In this document: one piece after another, positions 45,337 to 53,328 of the stretch | How positions within the stretch are numbered: the stretch's first letter is position 1 | Layout: every line of letters begins with the position of its first letter | From: Pseudomonas sp. TCU-HL1 | Lineage (GTDB): Bacteria; Pseudomonadota; Gammaproteobacteria; Pseudomonadales; Pseudomonadaceae | DNA: 64,000 nt | NCBI RefSeq assembly: GCF_001708505.1 | Contig: NZ_CP015992.1 | Span: 3,224,001-3,288,000, forward strand | Reading direction: 5' to 3' | The notes under the pieces: generated by a model | The model's input: only the letters and a program-made list of their open reading frames with translations | Databases searched by the model: none | What the model was told of the DNA's origin: nothing | Translations under genes and position numbers: made by a program

Positions 45337-45354
45337 TCAACTAACGGGGGCTCT

Positions 45355-45489
45355 ATGCCGGAGTCTCTAACAACTTTGACGGTAGAGGGTTTAACGACCG
45401 TGTATACCGCAGGATTCTTGCTCACGGTCACTTGCTGGGCGATGGGCATGAAAATCGGCGTCGCAATTGGCGTCATTAAAAAACTGTAA
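45355..45489 (+). CDS. 44-aa membrane peptide (C copy 3)
   Basis: Copy of 52891-53025. Confidence 0.62.
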   Translation: MPESLTTLTVEGLTTVYTAGFLLTVTCWAMGMKIGVAIGVIKKL

Positions 45490-45501
45490 TGGAGAAACAA
45501 C

Positions 45502-45636
45502 ATGGCTGAGATTTTCGCTTCCGTAGACCTGACTGATGTTGCCGCTTGGGTGGGCGCTACCGGTGTTCTGATCATCGGTATCACCATGGCTTTCAAGGCG
45601 ATCGGCCTCGGCAAACGCGGCGTCAAAATGGCCTAA
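45502..45636 (+). CDS. Major coat protein without signal peptide (C copy 3)
   Basis: Copy of 53038-53172. Confidence 0.8.
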   Translation: MAEIFASVDLTDVAAWVGATGVLIIGITMAFKAIGLGKRGVKMA

Positions 45637-45675
45637 GGCCAGGGGAGGGGATAGCAATATCCCCTCTAAACCCTA

Positions 45676-45792
45676 ATGGAACAATTAGCGATTTCTCCGG
45701 CGGATATAGCCATGCTCGCTTACTCGCTGGTGTTTATCGGTGGAGTAATAGGCGGATGGGCATTTGTTCTCGGCATACAGCAGCGCTTTTAG
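45676..45792 (+). CDS. 38-aa membrane peptide (C copy 3)
   Basis: Copy of 53212-53328. Confidence 0.6.
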   Translation: MEQLAISPADIAMLAYSLVFIGGVIGGWAFVLGIQQRF

Positions 45793-47274
45793 CGCTGTTT
45801 GTTTTCTCTCTCCCTGTTTCGGCGGCCGTTCGTGCACCGATCAAAACTACAGCGCAGCAAGTTGGTAAGACTGCGCATACTCCAAGCTTCCAAACGCCAA
45901 ATGGTGAACTGGCTTATTTTGGCGCCGACACTTATTACGATGTTGTATCGGGCTCTCGTTTTAGTGCAGGGGATTCTCCATCGCCTACAGTTCGTCCTGC
46001 CGCCTCTACTGTTGGTACTCCTCAGTTTCCTTATGGTCCGAGTCAAGCTCTTCCAGGTAATGGGCCTGATGGTTCAATTACGCGAGTTAAGGTTACGCCT
46101 AAGGCGGTAGTTCCTAAGGCTCCCATTGTTACGCGCCTTAAGAACATCGTTAAAACTAATCCAGCTTCATTGGCTTTGAATGCGGCGGTGACGGCGGCGG
46201 TCGCGGGGGTGGGTTGGGTCATGAGCGACGATAATACAAAGTTGCAAAAGCAGGCAAAGACTTATCAGAACATGCCGGTATCTGGTGAAGGCACGTTTAA
46301 CCCGTTAAACATTTGCCAGATTTATCCCGCGTCGCAGACGCTCGACAAGATCACTGTGACCACCTTTGGCGGTGTGCTGTATGCGGTCGGCGTTTTCACG
46401 CCAGTTCAAAACGGCGGCAGTGGCCGGCCGGCAGACTTTAGTCAGCACGTGAATAACTGTACGGCTTCGGGGTTGGGTTATTCGTGGTATCCCTCGGGTA
46501 TTTGGCCGTCTTCGGGCGCCAAGGCTATTTCGGTCTCGGATATCAAGACGACCAAGACTGATCTTGCTGAAGCTGATTACAGCGCCTTGGACACCTATAC
46601 CGCTGGGCGTCCTGCGTCGGATTGGTTGCAGTATCAGAAGTTTGTTTGTGAGCAGGATGCTGATCCAGCGGCCTGCTATAAGGCGACTTCTACGCTGAGT
46701 TTCTCTGGGCCTGCCACGGCGGTGGGGCCTTCCTGGTCGAGCACGAAAACTTACCTTAAGCCGGACGGTTCTACCGGTACCCAGGTAACAAACAACTCGA
46801 CGCAGTACAACTTCACTTATGGACCGAATTATTTCGATACGGGTTCTACTACCACCTCAACGGTGACTCAGGATGGTCAGCTGGTTTCCACCGAGACTTC
46901 TCAGGATACAAGTGCGCCGCAAGAAGTTCCTCCCGATACTGAATCTGAGCCGGAAGAGCAATATACGTTTGATGATTCCGAGCTTCCTGAGGTAACCCCA
47001 TTTTACGAACAAAAATATCCTGACGGATTCCAGGGCGTTTGGAGTGAGGCGAAGTCTGACTTTGAAAAACAGTGAATTCATTTCATTTCTGCACTCGTTT
47101 GTTCCTAGCTTCTCTGGACTTGCCCAACTTGGGTCTATGAATTTCGCCATAGGCGCTATGGCTAACTTCGGTACTATTCCGTTTCAAAGCATCTGTTATG
47201 TATTCGACTTTGTTAAAAGCATCTTCCTGGTAACTGCGGCGTTCGCTTGTCGCTACATTATGTTTGGAGGCTGA
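45756..47274 (+). pseudogene. Adsorption protein, frameshifted near the C-terminus (C copy 3)
   Basis: An extra A at about 47069 gives a stop at 47075; a missing G and an extra G follow at about 47117-47132. The C-terminal membrane anchor is lost. Confidence 0.78.
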
Positions 47275-47275
47275 T

Positions 47276-47615
47276 ATGGGAGCCATATTTTCAGTTCTTC
47301 ACCGCGTTGCTGGCCAAGATTTCGGCGGTTGCCAGTTGGCTGCTGGCAGTGGTCAAGCGCGTTTTTGATGATTTGTGGAATATCGTTACTGATCTCGCAT
47401 GCTGGGTCCTAGAGAGCGTATTGGGGCTGGCTTCTTCTGCGCTATCTACTATTGATGTTCCGTTTAATCCTCAGACGTATTACGGCATGCTCCCGCCTGA
47501 TGTTGTGAATATGCTCGGCGTTATTGGCCTTACTCAGGCACTGACGATGATTGTCGCCGCCCTGGTAGTCCGTTTCTTGCTGCAAACTATCCCGTTCGTT
47601 CGCTGGGGGTCCTGA
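47276..47615 (+). pseudogene. pVI-like gene, frameshifted at codon 5 (C copy 3)
   Basis: An extra T in a T-run at about 47290 (CATATTTTC against CATATTTC). The remaining frame is open. Confidence 0.72.
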
Positions 47616-47617
47616 TC

Positions 47618-48760
47618 ATGATTAACCTGATGCTGGGTCAACCAGGTGGCGGCAAATCTTATGAGTCCGTGGCGTTTCATGTAATACCGGCCGTGGTGGA
47701 GCAGGGGAGGCGAGTGATTACTAACTTGCCGCTCGCCCTGGACGTTTGGAGAGTTATTGGCCGGGCTGCACGAAATTAATCGAGATTCGTCAGCCTCAAT
47801 TGATAGATGGCGAACTTGTGCGGCCTTTTAGTCGCCTGGATCATTACGGTGATACGTGGCGCCATCCTGTGACGGGTGTTGGTCCTTTGTATGTGGTCGA
47901 TGAATGCCATCTTGCAATCCCGCTTCGCGGGCCTGACCCGAAGGAGCAAGTGCGCGTTGAGGAATGGTTCTCCCTGCACCGTCACGAACTGGCCGACGTA
48001 CTTCTGATTACGCAGAGTTACGGCAAGATCAATAAGGCGATTCGTGACCTAGTTCAGGTTGTTTATCGCTGCAAGAAGGCTACGGCGTTTGGCTTTTCTA
48101 ATCGGTATATCCGCAAGGTCCAGGACGGATTGCGCGGTGATGTCGTCAACACTACGGATCGTAAATATGAGAAGAAGTACTTCGCGCTTTACAAGTCGCA
48201 TACGAGGTCAAGTGCCGCCGCCCAGGAGCTGGATGCCAATGACATTATTCCGATCTGGAAGCGTTGGCCGTTTAAGGGGGCTGCACTTTGTTTTCTCTTC
48301 TTCTTTTGCTTCGTTATTTATCAGGCTACTAAAGATGATGAAAAGAAAGTTCCTCCGGCACCTAAGGCAAAGCCAGTCCAGGTCGAGCACCAGGAGCCGA
48401 CGCCGGTAGTTGCGCCTTCGCCTGTACCTGGCGAAGTTGCTCAGCCTCGTGGGCCTGAGCAGAAGCTGCATCCGTACCAGGGTCTGTCGATGCATCTCCA
48501 GGCGCTGCTCAAGGGCAAGCGCTTCCGCAATGGTGTTGAGGAAGAGTTCCTGGGTGGCTATGTGACCATCGCGCAGAACGGCCAGCCGATCCGTCGCGTG
48601 TCGTTCGATGATCTCCGTACCGCCGGCTATGAAGTGGCCTATGAGTCCGATACGGTTGTTAGCCTGACCTACAAGGGCTTTGACGTAGGGTTCGTCGTTG
48701 CCGACCTGCCGACCACCGGCCTGGCCTCGAAAGTGACAACGGCCGGGCGTCGCGGACTAA
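47618..48760 (+). pseudogene. zot: Zot ATPase, frameshifted (C copy 3)
   Basis: A missing G at about 47749 and an extra G at about 48747 relative to 55152-56294. Confidence 0.78.
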
Positions 48761-48923
48761 CGTGATTGGGAGGGCTCCCGCTTGCGGGAGGGACCCGATC
48801 ACGGTAGGCAGGGGCGACGGTCTGGATCGTTCCTTCCGAACAGCCCGCAGCGTCGCCAGCTCGCCATCGCCGGTTACCACTTCAAAAACCACGGGGAACG
48901 GCTCCGCCGTCACCTCCTATGGC

Positions 48924-48932
48924 TTCGCATAA
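48924..48932 (+). other. Internal XerC-arm repeat (C copy 3)
   Basis: See 56459-56467. Confidence 0.6.
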
Positions 48933-48944
48933 TTGGAGTTCCGT

Positions 48945-49103
48945 ATGATCCTGAGCTACGAGCTTGTCGATGATCCTGGTCATGAGCACGAGGAAGAGGT
49001 GGAAACCCAGTTCCACGCCTGTCTACGGCTCCAGTCGATCGAGGCGTTTTGTTCCTGGTGGGAACTGACGGACGAAGACGGCGAGGTGTTGATGTCGTCA
49101 TGA
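48945..49103 (+). CDS. 52-aa acidic cassette protein (C copy 3)
   Basis: Copy of 56480-56638. Confidence 0.65.
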   Translation: MILSYELVDDPGHEHEEEVETQFHACLRLQSIEAFCSWWELTDEDGEVLMSS

Positions 49104-49265
49104 GAAAACCGTTTCCCTGGTACCTGTTATCGCTGCGGCTTGCTGGTCCCGAAGGGCGCCGGGCATTTCGAGCGAATCGCTGGCGGCTGGCGTGTTCAGC
49201 ACGCTGAATGCTGCTTGAAGGCTCGCGAGGAACGGGCAGGAAGAGAAATCCAAGGCTTCGCATAA
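49100..49265 (+). pseudogene. 54-aa Cys-rich cassette gene, frameshifted (C copy 3)
   Basis: An extra A after the start (GAGAAAACC against GAGAAACC) shifts the frame at codon 3. Confidence 0.68.
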
Positions 49266-49346
49266 TTTCAGGCGTTACGTTGAGCGGGGTCCGGACACTG
49301 GCGTAGCCCTCCGGGCCTCGCGTAACGTAATGGCGATTATGCGCAA
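49257..49346 (+). other. Folded attP of phage C (attP1 + inverted attP2)
   Basis: attP1 reads TTCGCATAA (49257-49265), centre TTTCAGGCG (9 bp), XerD arm TTACGTTGAGC (49275-49285). attP2 on the minus strand reads TTGCGCATAA (49346-49337), centre TCGCCA (6 bp), XerD arm TTACGTTACGC (49330-49320). Between them a GC-rich segment with GCCCTCCGGGC can itself pair. The overall form is the bipartite CTXphi-type attP. Confidence 0.84.
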
Positions 49347-49575
49347 GCCCATCCCCCTCGTTATCCCCTCCAATCTCGTCCAGGACGCGCGTTTGTACGC
49401 TCCTGGGCGTGAGGACCTGGACGCAGTCTGTTATGTGCTTCAGGACTATCCCAGGCTCGTTTCCGAGGTGCGCAAGTTGCGTGGTCGTGTTGATCAGCTG
49501 GATCGCGAAGGGGCCGATTTCGATGCTCGCCTTGAAGCGCTCCAGGAAGCGTGCCGGGCAATCCTGGACCTCTGA
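49339..49575 (+). CDS. attP-embedded small coiled-coil protein (C)
   Basis: This 78-aa homologue of the A (6886) and B (14377) genes starts MRKPIPLVIPSNLVQDARLY at the ATG of the attP2 XerC arm. An in-frame ATG nine bases upstream is possible, but the chosen start matches B. The C-terminal half LDREGADFD, RLEALQEACRAI is near-identical across the three otherwise divergent phages. Confidence 0.75.
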   Translation: MRKPIPLVIPSNLVQDARLYAPGREDLDAVCYVLQDYPRLVSEVRKLRGRVDQLDREGADFDARLEALQEACRAILDL

Positions 49576-49577
49576 CT

Positions 49578-49705
49578 GGTACCATTTTCGACCTCGAGGA
49601 TCTGCACCTGGTTGAAAGTTTGGTACCAAAGCTATTGCGACTCTCGATGGGTATTGGTACCTTTTTGGCTGACCAGGTCATGCCCTGGATCTCGCAATTG
49701 GTACC
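49578..49705. promoter_or_regulatory. Cluster of GGTACC palindromes (C)
   Basis: GGTACC occurs at 49578, 49622, 49656 and 49700 (spacing 44, 34, 44), mostly as TTGGTACCAA-like palindromes, in the gap before the 132-aa gene. Further sites lie at 49982, 50037 and 50215. Regular spacing suggests binding sites of a dimeric protein, perhaps the coiled-coil protein encoded next. Equivalents: 26972-27099, 34519-34645, 42042-42169. Confidence 0.55.
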
Positions 49706-49721
49706 AAATGGAGAGTTGAAG

Positions 49722-50120
49722 ATGCTGATCAAGATCCCGGATGCCGACGATGCCTTCGTCGAAAAGCTGAAACGTCAGACCGGCTCGTCCACCGGTTCCA
49801 AGGCATACGCCAAGGCTGCCGCTGAATACGACTTCCTGGTCAAAACCGTTGAGTGGCAGAAGCGCGAGATTGCCCGCCTGGAAGAGCTGGTGGCCGTCCG
49901 TGATCAGACCCTGAAGGGCGCCCGATCTGCTGCCATCCTCCTCCTGGAAGCGACAGGGCAGGGCGACTTGCTCAACGATTCGGTACCAGAATCGTCACCA
50001 GCTCGGCGCCGGCCGGCTCCTGCAGCGGATGATTTTGGTACCGAAACCAAGCTGACTCCTCAGGTTGGCGAGACCATGGATCACTTTTTGGCCCGGTTGA
50101 ACCGGCAGGGGCGTTCCTGA
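49722..50120 (+). CDS. 132-aa coiled-coil cargo protein (C)
   Basis: GGAGAG precedes the ATG. The N-terminal half (DDAFVEKLKRQTGSSTGSKA, then AAAEYDFL) leads into a coiled coil (about 45-75: VEWQKREIARLEELVAV). A Pro/Ala/Arg-rich linker and a short C-terminal helix (DHFLARLNRQGRS) follow. I do not recognise the family. Its place among GGTACC repeats parallels the phage A coiled-coil gene among CGTTAC repeats, suggesting a DNA-binding or segregation-type role; inference only. Confidence 0.72.
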   Translation: MLIKIPDADDAFVEKLKRQTGSSTGSKAYAKAAAEYDFLVKTVEWQKREIARLEELVAVRDQTLKGARSAAILLLEATGQGDLLNDSVPESSPARRRPAPAADDFGTETKLTPQVGETMDHFLARLNRQGRS

Positions 50121-50215
50121 TGGGAGTTATCGATGCGTTCTTGATTTTTGGTGGCTGCCTGATCGCTGCTTCCTGCTTGGTGTTGGCAGTCCGTTATGGG
50201 CTCTGGATCAAATAG
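50120..50215 (+). CDS. 31-aa membrane peptide (C cargo)
   Basis: TGATG overlap with the 132-aa gene. One hydrophobic helix (AFLIFGGCLIAASCLVLAV) and a short basic end. Its stop overlaps a GGTACC palindrome. Unknown function. Confidence 0.6.
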   Translation: MGVIDAFLIFGGCLIAASCLVLAVRYGLWIK

Positions 50216-50331
50216 GTACCAAAACCCTCGCCGGCGCCGCGGTCCTGGAAGAGATTCTGGGACCATTTCCCGCCCCTCGGTGCACGTCCGCGACCCCCTA
50301 GGCCTCCGCCGCGCCGGACCCACCTCGCGCC

Positions 50332-50462
50332 ATGATCACCCTCAGTTGCTCGCAGCGGCGTTACACATCGCACGCCGGGGAGGCCAATTGCAGGTCTTCA
50401 ACCTTCCGAGGAACGACTCGCCCGTCTAGCCCAGCTGGGGCGGCGCGATGGTCGTGCAGACT
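50332..50462 (+). pseudogene. Remnant of a small CxxC protein gene (C)
   Basis: ATGATCACCCTCAGTTGC begins a reading that, with a shift near the CAGCGGCG, would enter a frame with GVTHRTPGRPIAGLQPSEER, then LARLAQLGRRDGRAD. This tail matches the remnant in phage B. All C copies share the broken form (27738, 35268, 42796), so the loss predates the array. The rest of 50216-50463 shows nothing I can support. Confidence 0.33.
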
Positions 50463-50463
50463 T

Positions 50464-50640
50464 TTACAGCCACAAGATCGCGGCCAGCATTGCGCTAGCG
50501 AGCACCAGGAATATCGGTGTGGTCAGGTTCAGCCTTGGTGACTTCTTTGGGGTTTCAAGCGGCAGCGGTGGCCTTGATTCGCTTTTCTGGCGCTTTTCCC
50601 GCTGTTCCTGCCGATACCACTCCCTGTCCTGCATTCCCAT
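50464..50640 (-). CDS. 58-aa single-pass membrane protein (C cargo, leftward)
   Basis: MGMQDREWYRQEQREKRQ opens a very charged cytoplasmic segment; a Pro/Lys-rich linker follows, then a C-terminal membrane helix (TPIFLVLASAMLAAILWL) that ends the protein. It is a tail-anchored-like design. It is intact or conservatively changed in all four copies. Function not recognised; it is probably expressed in the lysogen together with the repressor candidate upstream of it on the same strand. Confidence 0.68.
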   Translation of the reverse strand: MGMQDREWYRQEQREKRQKSESRPPLPLETPKKSPRLNLTTPIFLVLASAMLAAILWL

Positions 50641-50698
50641 TTCTAGGCCCTTTCCTGGCGTGCTTTAGGTGTGTTTCCGGCGCGCTGGGTGGGCCGGG

Positions 50699-50728
50699 AA
50701 AGTCGGGTACTGGTAATACCCGACTTTT
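50699..50728 (+). terminator. Hairpin with TTTTG tail (C)
   Basis: AAAGTCGGGTA-ctggtaa-TACCCGACTTTTG corresponds in place and tail to the twin hairpins of A and B. Equivalents: 28105-28134, 35635-35665 (one extra G), 43163-43192. The AAA/TTT ends make it work on either strand as a terminator. Confidence 0.62.
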
Positions 50729-50826
50729 GTCTCATTTTTTTACTTCATCGACGCTTTATCGCTTCCTTGCTTCCACCCTCCTGGTCGTTCTTTGCCTGCT
50801 CCGGCGACGACCTATTGCGGGGGCTG

Positions 50827-51006
50827 CTAGTCCCTTTTTTTGTGGAAGCGCTCCAGGTCCTCTGGGGTCATTTCCTCAAGGCCCTTGAGGATCAGCCAGC
50901 GTAGAACCTCGGTGTCTTTGACCGATGCCTGGAGGTGGATGACGGCTTTGACGGTCTCTTTCTCGACCTTCCGCCACGTTGCATCGTCGATGTGTTTGGT
51001 TGGCAT
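50827..51006 (-). CDS. Repressor candidate, ribbon-helix-helix-like (C)
   Basis: This 59-aa protein starts MPTKHIDDATWRKVEKE after AAGGAAAAC; a TTG start 18 bases upstream is less likely. Strand-like TKHI, helix, KDTE and helix (VLRWLILKGLEEM) fit the layout of the A and B candidates. It is divergent from rep, with the AGATTCTAAGAATCT palindrome over the rep promoter as probable operator. Confidence 0.7.
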   Translation of the reverse strand: MPTKHIDDATWRKVEKETVKAVIHLQASVKDTEVLRWLILKGLEEMTPEDLERFHKKRD

Positions 51007-51056
51007 GTTTTCCTTGTGCGTCAAGTGCTTGGCGCTTTCTATCGTAGCCTGATTTT

Positions 51057-51126
51057 CTCAGAGCCTTGACATTGAGATTCTAAGAATCTAATTTCCGCAC
51101 CGGAATCTAATTTCTGAGAAACTCAG
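51057..51126. promoter_or_regulatory. Operator and rep promoter (C)
   Basis: TTGACA (51066-51071) and TAATTT (51089-51094), 17 bp apart, flank the perfect palindrome AGATTCTAAGAATCT (51075-51089). GAATCTAATTTC repeats downstream, and CTCAGA / CTGAG elements border the region. Equivalents: 28463, 35994, 43521. Confidence 0.68.
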
Positions 51127-51134
51127 GTGCAGGG

Positions 51135-52175
51135 ATGATTGACTGGACGTCGCTGTTCATCGAGCTGAACCATTCGCCCCTCCAGGCTGGGGCGGTGGTC
51201 TGCATCGAAGCGGACGGAACGATTGCCTGGGAGACCCCTCGCAAGATGCAAGTTCGCGGCTCGCATGAGTCGTCGATGCATGTTCGTAGCGTAGGCGGGG
51301 ACGGCAAAGGCAATGCAACTCACCTCTATATCGATGGAAACCCTTCCAAGTGGCTTCAAGGCCACAACCTTGTTGGTTCGGATGACTTGCTCGCTCTCGT
51401 TTGGGATGTTTTCGCCAGGGTCTGCGGGATATTTCAACTTGAGCCTACTGACTTTGAACGTCAGAAAGTTAGGGCAGGGCAGTACCGCGTTACCCGCATC
51501 GACTATAACCGCATGTTTGAACTTCCAAGTAGGTCGGATGTTCGCTCCTGGTTGCGAGCTGGTGAGTTCAAGTGCAAGTCTCGGCATGGACGGCCCGTTC
51601 ATGATCGCGGAACTCTGATATTTGGCAAGGGTAGTACGCATTGGCGTATTACCTGTTATTGCAAGGCTGACGAGATTACGGGAAAGGGCTCTCACAAGTT
51701 GGCCGAAGAGTTCCATTCAATTCCTGAGATTCACGAATTCATCGATAACAAGCTTCGTGTTGAACTTCGGTTGCTGTCGAAGAAGCTTAAGGCGCTCGAC
51801 CTGGAATACGGTCACAAACTCACCCCGGCGGCTCTATGGGCTCAGTACCGCCATTTTATTGGGGAACTTGATATGTCTGAGCAAATTGAACTTAACAGCC
51901 AGCAACTTCTTGAGTTGCCGAATAAGCTTCGCGCTACGTACGTTCTTTGGAAGCAAGGCCATGACTTATTCAGCATGCTTTCGAAGCCTACGTATTACCG
52001 CCATCGCAAAGAACTTCTCTCGCTGGGTATTGATATCAATATCAGGTGCGATCGACGCGATGACACGAACGTTATTCCGATGATTCGCGTCCTGGAAGCT
52101 AAGCCAGCGGCTATTCCGTCTTTCTTCTTTGAAAAGAATCTTGTTCATTTCTCCACCAGGAGGGCGCAAGCATGA
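51135..52175 (+). CDS. Phage replication initiation protein, II/X family (C)
   Basis: This 346-aa protein is distant from the A and B initiators but has the same pattern: GHNLVGSDDL near residue 75, RVTRIDYNRMF (about 115-125), a KGSTHWRITCYCKADEI segment, and the closing TYYRHRKELLSLGI / NVIPMIRVLEAKP part. Expected to nick the plus-strand origin. The ATG follows GCAGGG. Confidence 0.87.
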   Translation: MIDWTSLFIELNHSPLQAGAVVCIEADGTIAWETPRKMQVRGSHESSMHVRSVGGDGKGNATHLYIDGNPSKWLQGHNLVGSDDLLALVWDVFARVCGIFQLEPTDFERQKVRAGQYRVTRIDYNRMFELPSRSDVRSWLRAGEFKCKSRHGRPVHDRGTLIFGKGSTHWRITCYCKADEITGKGSHKLAEEFHSIPEIHEFIDNKLRVELRLLSKKLKALDLEYGHKLTPAALWAQYRHFIGELDMSEQIELNSQQLLELPNKLRATYVLWKQGHDLFSMLSKPTYYRHRKELLSLGIDINIRCDRRDDTNVIPMIRVLEAKPAAIPSFFFEKNLVHFSTRRAQA

Positions 52176-52423
52176 AGAGCATGTTTGACAACTATTTTGG
52201 CGGAAAGATCGACTCTCGGTCTGTGATGCAAGGCAAGATTCGCAAAATGGAAGTTACCGGCAGTGTTATTGCCGAGGCTATCCGGGTCGTCGAGTCCAGG
52301 ACTCCGGCTGAAATTCTTTCTGATCGCGTTCAACTCGCGAAAGAAAAGAAGTGGCAACTTGTCGCTTCGCGCAGTAGTGGCGCCCCTTTCCTGGGCGACG
52401 CCTTTGAACTTCCAAACTCCTAA
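52172..52423 (+). CDS. Hypothetical 83-aa protein (C)
   Basis: ATGA overlap with rep. Soluble, basic, with FDNYFGGKI, a central EVTGSVIAEAIRVVESRTP stretch and a KEKKWQLVA segment. Present only in C. Unknown function, between the replication and ssDNA-binding genes. Confidence 0.7.
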   Translation: MKSMFDNYFGGKIDSRSVMQGKIRKMEVTGSVIAEAIRVVESRTPAEILSDRVQLAKEKKWQLVASRSSGAPFLGDAFELPNS

Positions 52424-52441
52424 CTCTTCCTGGAGCAAACT

Positions 52442-52756
52442 ATGTCCAATGTATTCGTGAAAGTCTCCATCACTGCTTCCTGCACCTTCCGTAGCGGTAC
52501 TTCTGGTGCGGGCAAGCCTTATACCATGGCAGAAGCCTACGCCCATCTTCCGGGCTGCGACTTCCCGCAGAAGTTCTCCTACTACTGCCGTAGCGAACAA
52601 GAAGTGCTGCCGACTGGGGACTATGAAGTCCCTCTCAAGGGCGAAGTTAAAGATGGACGCGTAGTGTTCGACCTCGATCCACGTCAGGGCCGTCGTGTTT
52701 CTTCGGATATCCGTCCGGCTCCGACTTCTACCGCTCCAAAAGCTGCGCAGGGCTAA
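52442..52756 (+). CDS. ssDNA-binding protein candidate, gpV-like (C)
   Basis: This 104-aa soluble protein (NVFVKVSITASCTFRSG, DYEVPLKGEVKDGRVVFDLD) has a Pro/Ala/Thr-rich tail; unrelated in sequence to the A/B protein but in the same position. The beta-rich pattern with KVSI and VFDLD fits an OB-type DNA-binding fold. Identity is inferred from place and pattern. Confidence 0.72.
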   Translation: MSNVFVKVSITASCTFRSGTSGAGKPYTMAEAYAHLPGCDFPQKFSYYCRSEQEVLPTGDYEVPLKGEVKDGRVVFDLDPRQGRRVSSDIRPAPTSTAPKAAQG

Positions 52757-52758
52757 CT

Positions 52759-52872
52759 ATGAGCCTTGAGTGCGATGACTGCGGGGAAGAGTTCGAAGAG
52801 GACGATCCCGGCATCCTGGTGGAAGACGGCGAGCAACTTTGCCCCTTCTGTAACTCCGAGGAATCGGATTAA
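52759..52872 (+). CDS. 37-aa zinc-ribbon peptide (C)
   Basis: CDDCGEEFEEDD and LCPFCNSEESD give two CxxC pairs (C5/C8 and C28/C31), a minimal zinc ribbon in a very acidic peptide. It starts two bases after the ssDNA-binding gene. Intact in all four copies. Function unknown; such knuckles often bind protein or nucleic acid. Confidence 0.7.
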   Translation: MSLECDDCGEEFEEDDPGILVEDGEQLCPFCNSEESD

Positions 52873-52890
52873 TCAACTAACGGGGGCTCT

Positions 52891-53025
52891 ATGCCGGAGT
52901 CTCTAACAACTTTGACGGTAGAGGGTTTAACGACCGTGTATACCGCAGGATTCTTGCTCACGGTCACTTGCTGGGCGATGGGCATGAAAATCGGCGTCGC
53001 AATTGGCGTCATTAAAAAACTGTAA
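52891..53025 (+). CDS. 44-aa membrane peptide (C)
   Basis: A polar start (MPESLTTLTVEGLTT) and one membrane helix (VYTAGFLLTVTCWAMGMKIG) ending IKKL, preceded by GGGGG. Minor coat candidate just ahead of the major coat gene. Confidence 0.63.
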   Translation: MPESLTTLTVEGLTTVYTAGFLLTVTCWAMGMKIGVAIGVIKKL

Positions 53026-53037
53026 TGGAGAAACAAC

Positions 53038-53172
53038 ATGGCTGAGATTTTCGCTTCCGTAGACCTGACTGATGTTGCCGCTTGGGTGGGCGCTACCGGT
53101 GTTCTGATCATCGGTATCACCATGGCTTTCAAGGCGATCGGCCTCGGCAAACGCGGCGTCAAAATGGCCTAA
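53038..53172 (+). CDS. Major coat protein without signal peptide (C)
   Basis: This 44-aa protein has an acidic N-terminus (AEIFASVDLTD), a membrane helix (AAWVGATGVLIIGITMAF) and a basic C-terminus (KAIGLGKRGVKMA). No leader is present. Pf3, a Pseudomonas filamentous phage, is known for a 44-aa coat without signal sequence inserted by YidC, which is the same design. GGAGAAAC precedes the ATG and a hairpin follows the stop. Confidence 0.82.
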   Translation: MAEIFASVDLTDVAAWVGATGVLIIGITMAFKAIGLGKRGVKMA

Positions 53173-53180
53173 GGCCAGGG

Positions 53181-53202
53181 GAGGGGATAGCAATATCCCC
53201 TC
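53181..53202 (+). terminator. Hairpin after coat gene (C)
   Basis: GAGGGGATA-gcaa-TATCCCCTC, no T-run. A GNRA-type loop suggests a stable mRNA 3' end or partial terminator. Equivalents: 30587, 38111, 45645. Confidence 0.65.
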
Positions 53203-53211
53203 TAAACCCTA

Positions 53212-53328
53212 ATGGAACAATTAGCGATTTCTCCGGCGGATATAGCCATGCTCGCTTACTCGCTGGTGTTTATCGGTGGAGTAATAGGCGGATGGGCATT
53301 TGTTCTCGGCATACAGCAGCGCTTTTAG
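53212..53328 (+). CDS. 38-aa membrane peptide (C)
   Basis: MEQLAISPADIAMLAYSLVF starts a peptide with one membrane helix; it overlaps the adsorption gene start in another frame, like the 25-aa peptide of phage A. Confidence 0.6.
   Translation: MEQLAISPADIAMLAYSLVFIGGVIGGWAFVLGIQQRF

Larger units (their letters stand above)
41721..49256 (+). mobile_element. Inovirus prophage C, copy 3
   Basis: This 7536-bp unit has intact early and coat genes. Indels lie at 47068-47300, 47749, 48747, about 48880 and about 49107. Confidence 0.92.
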
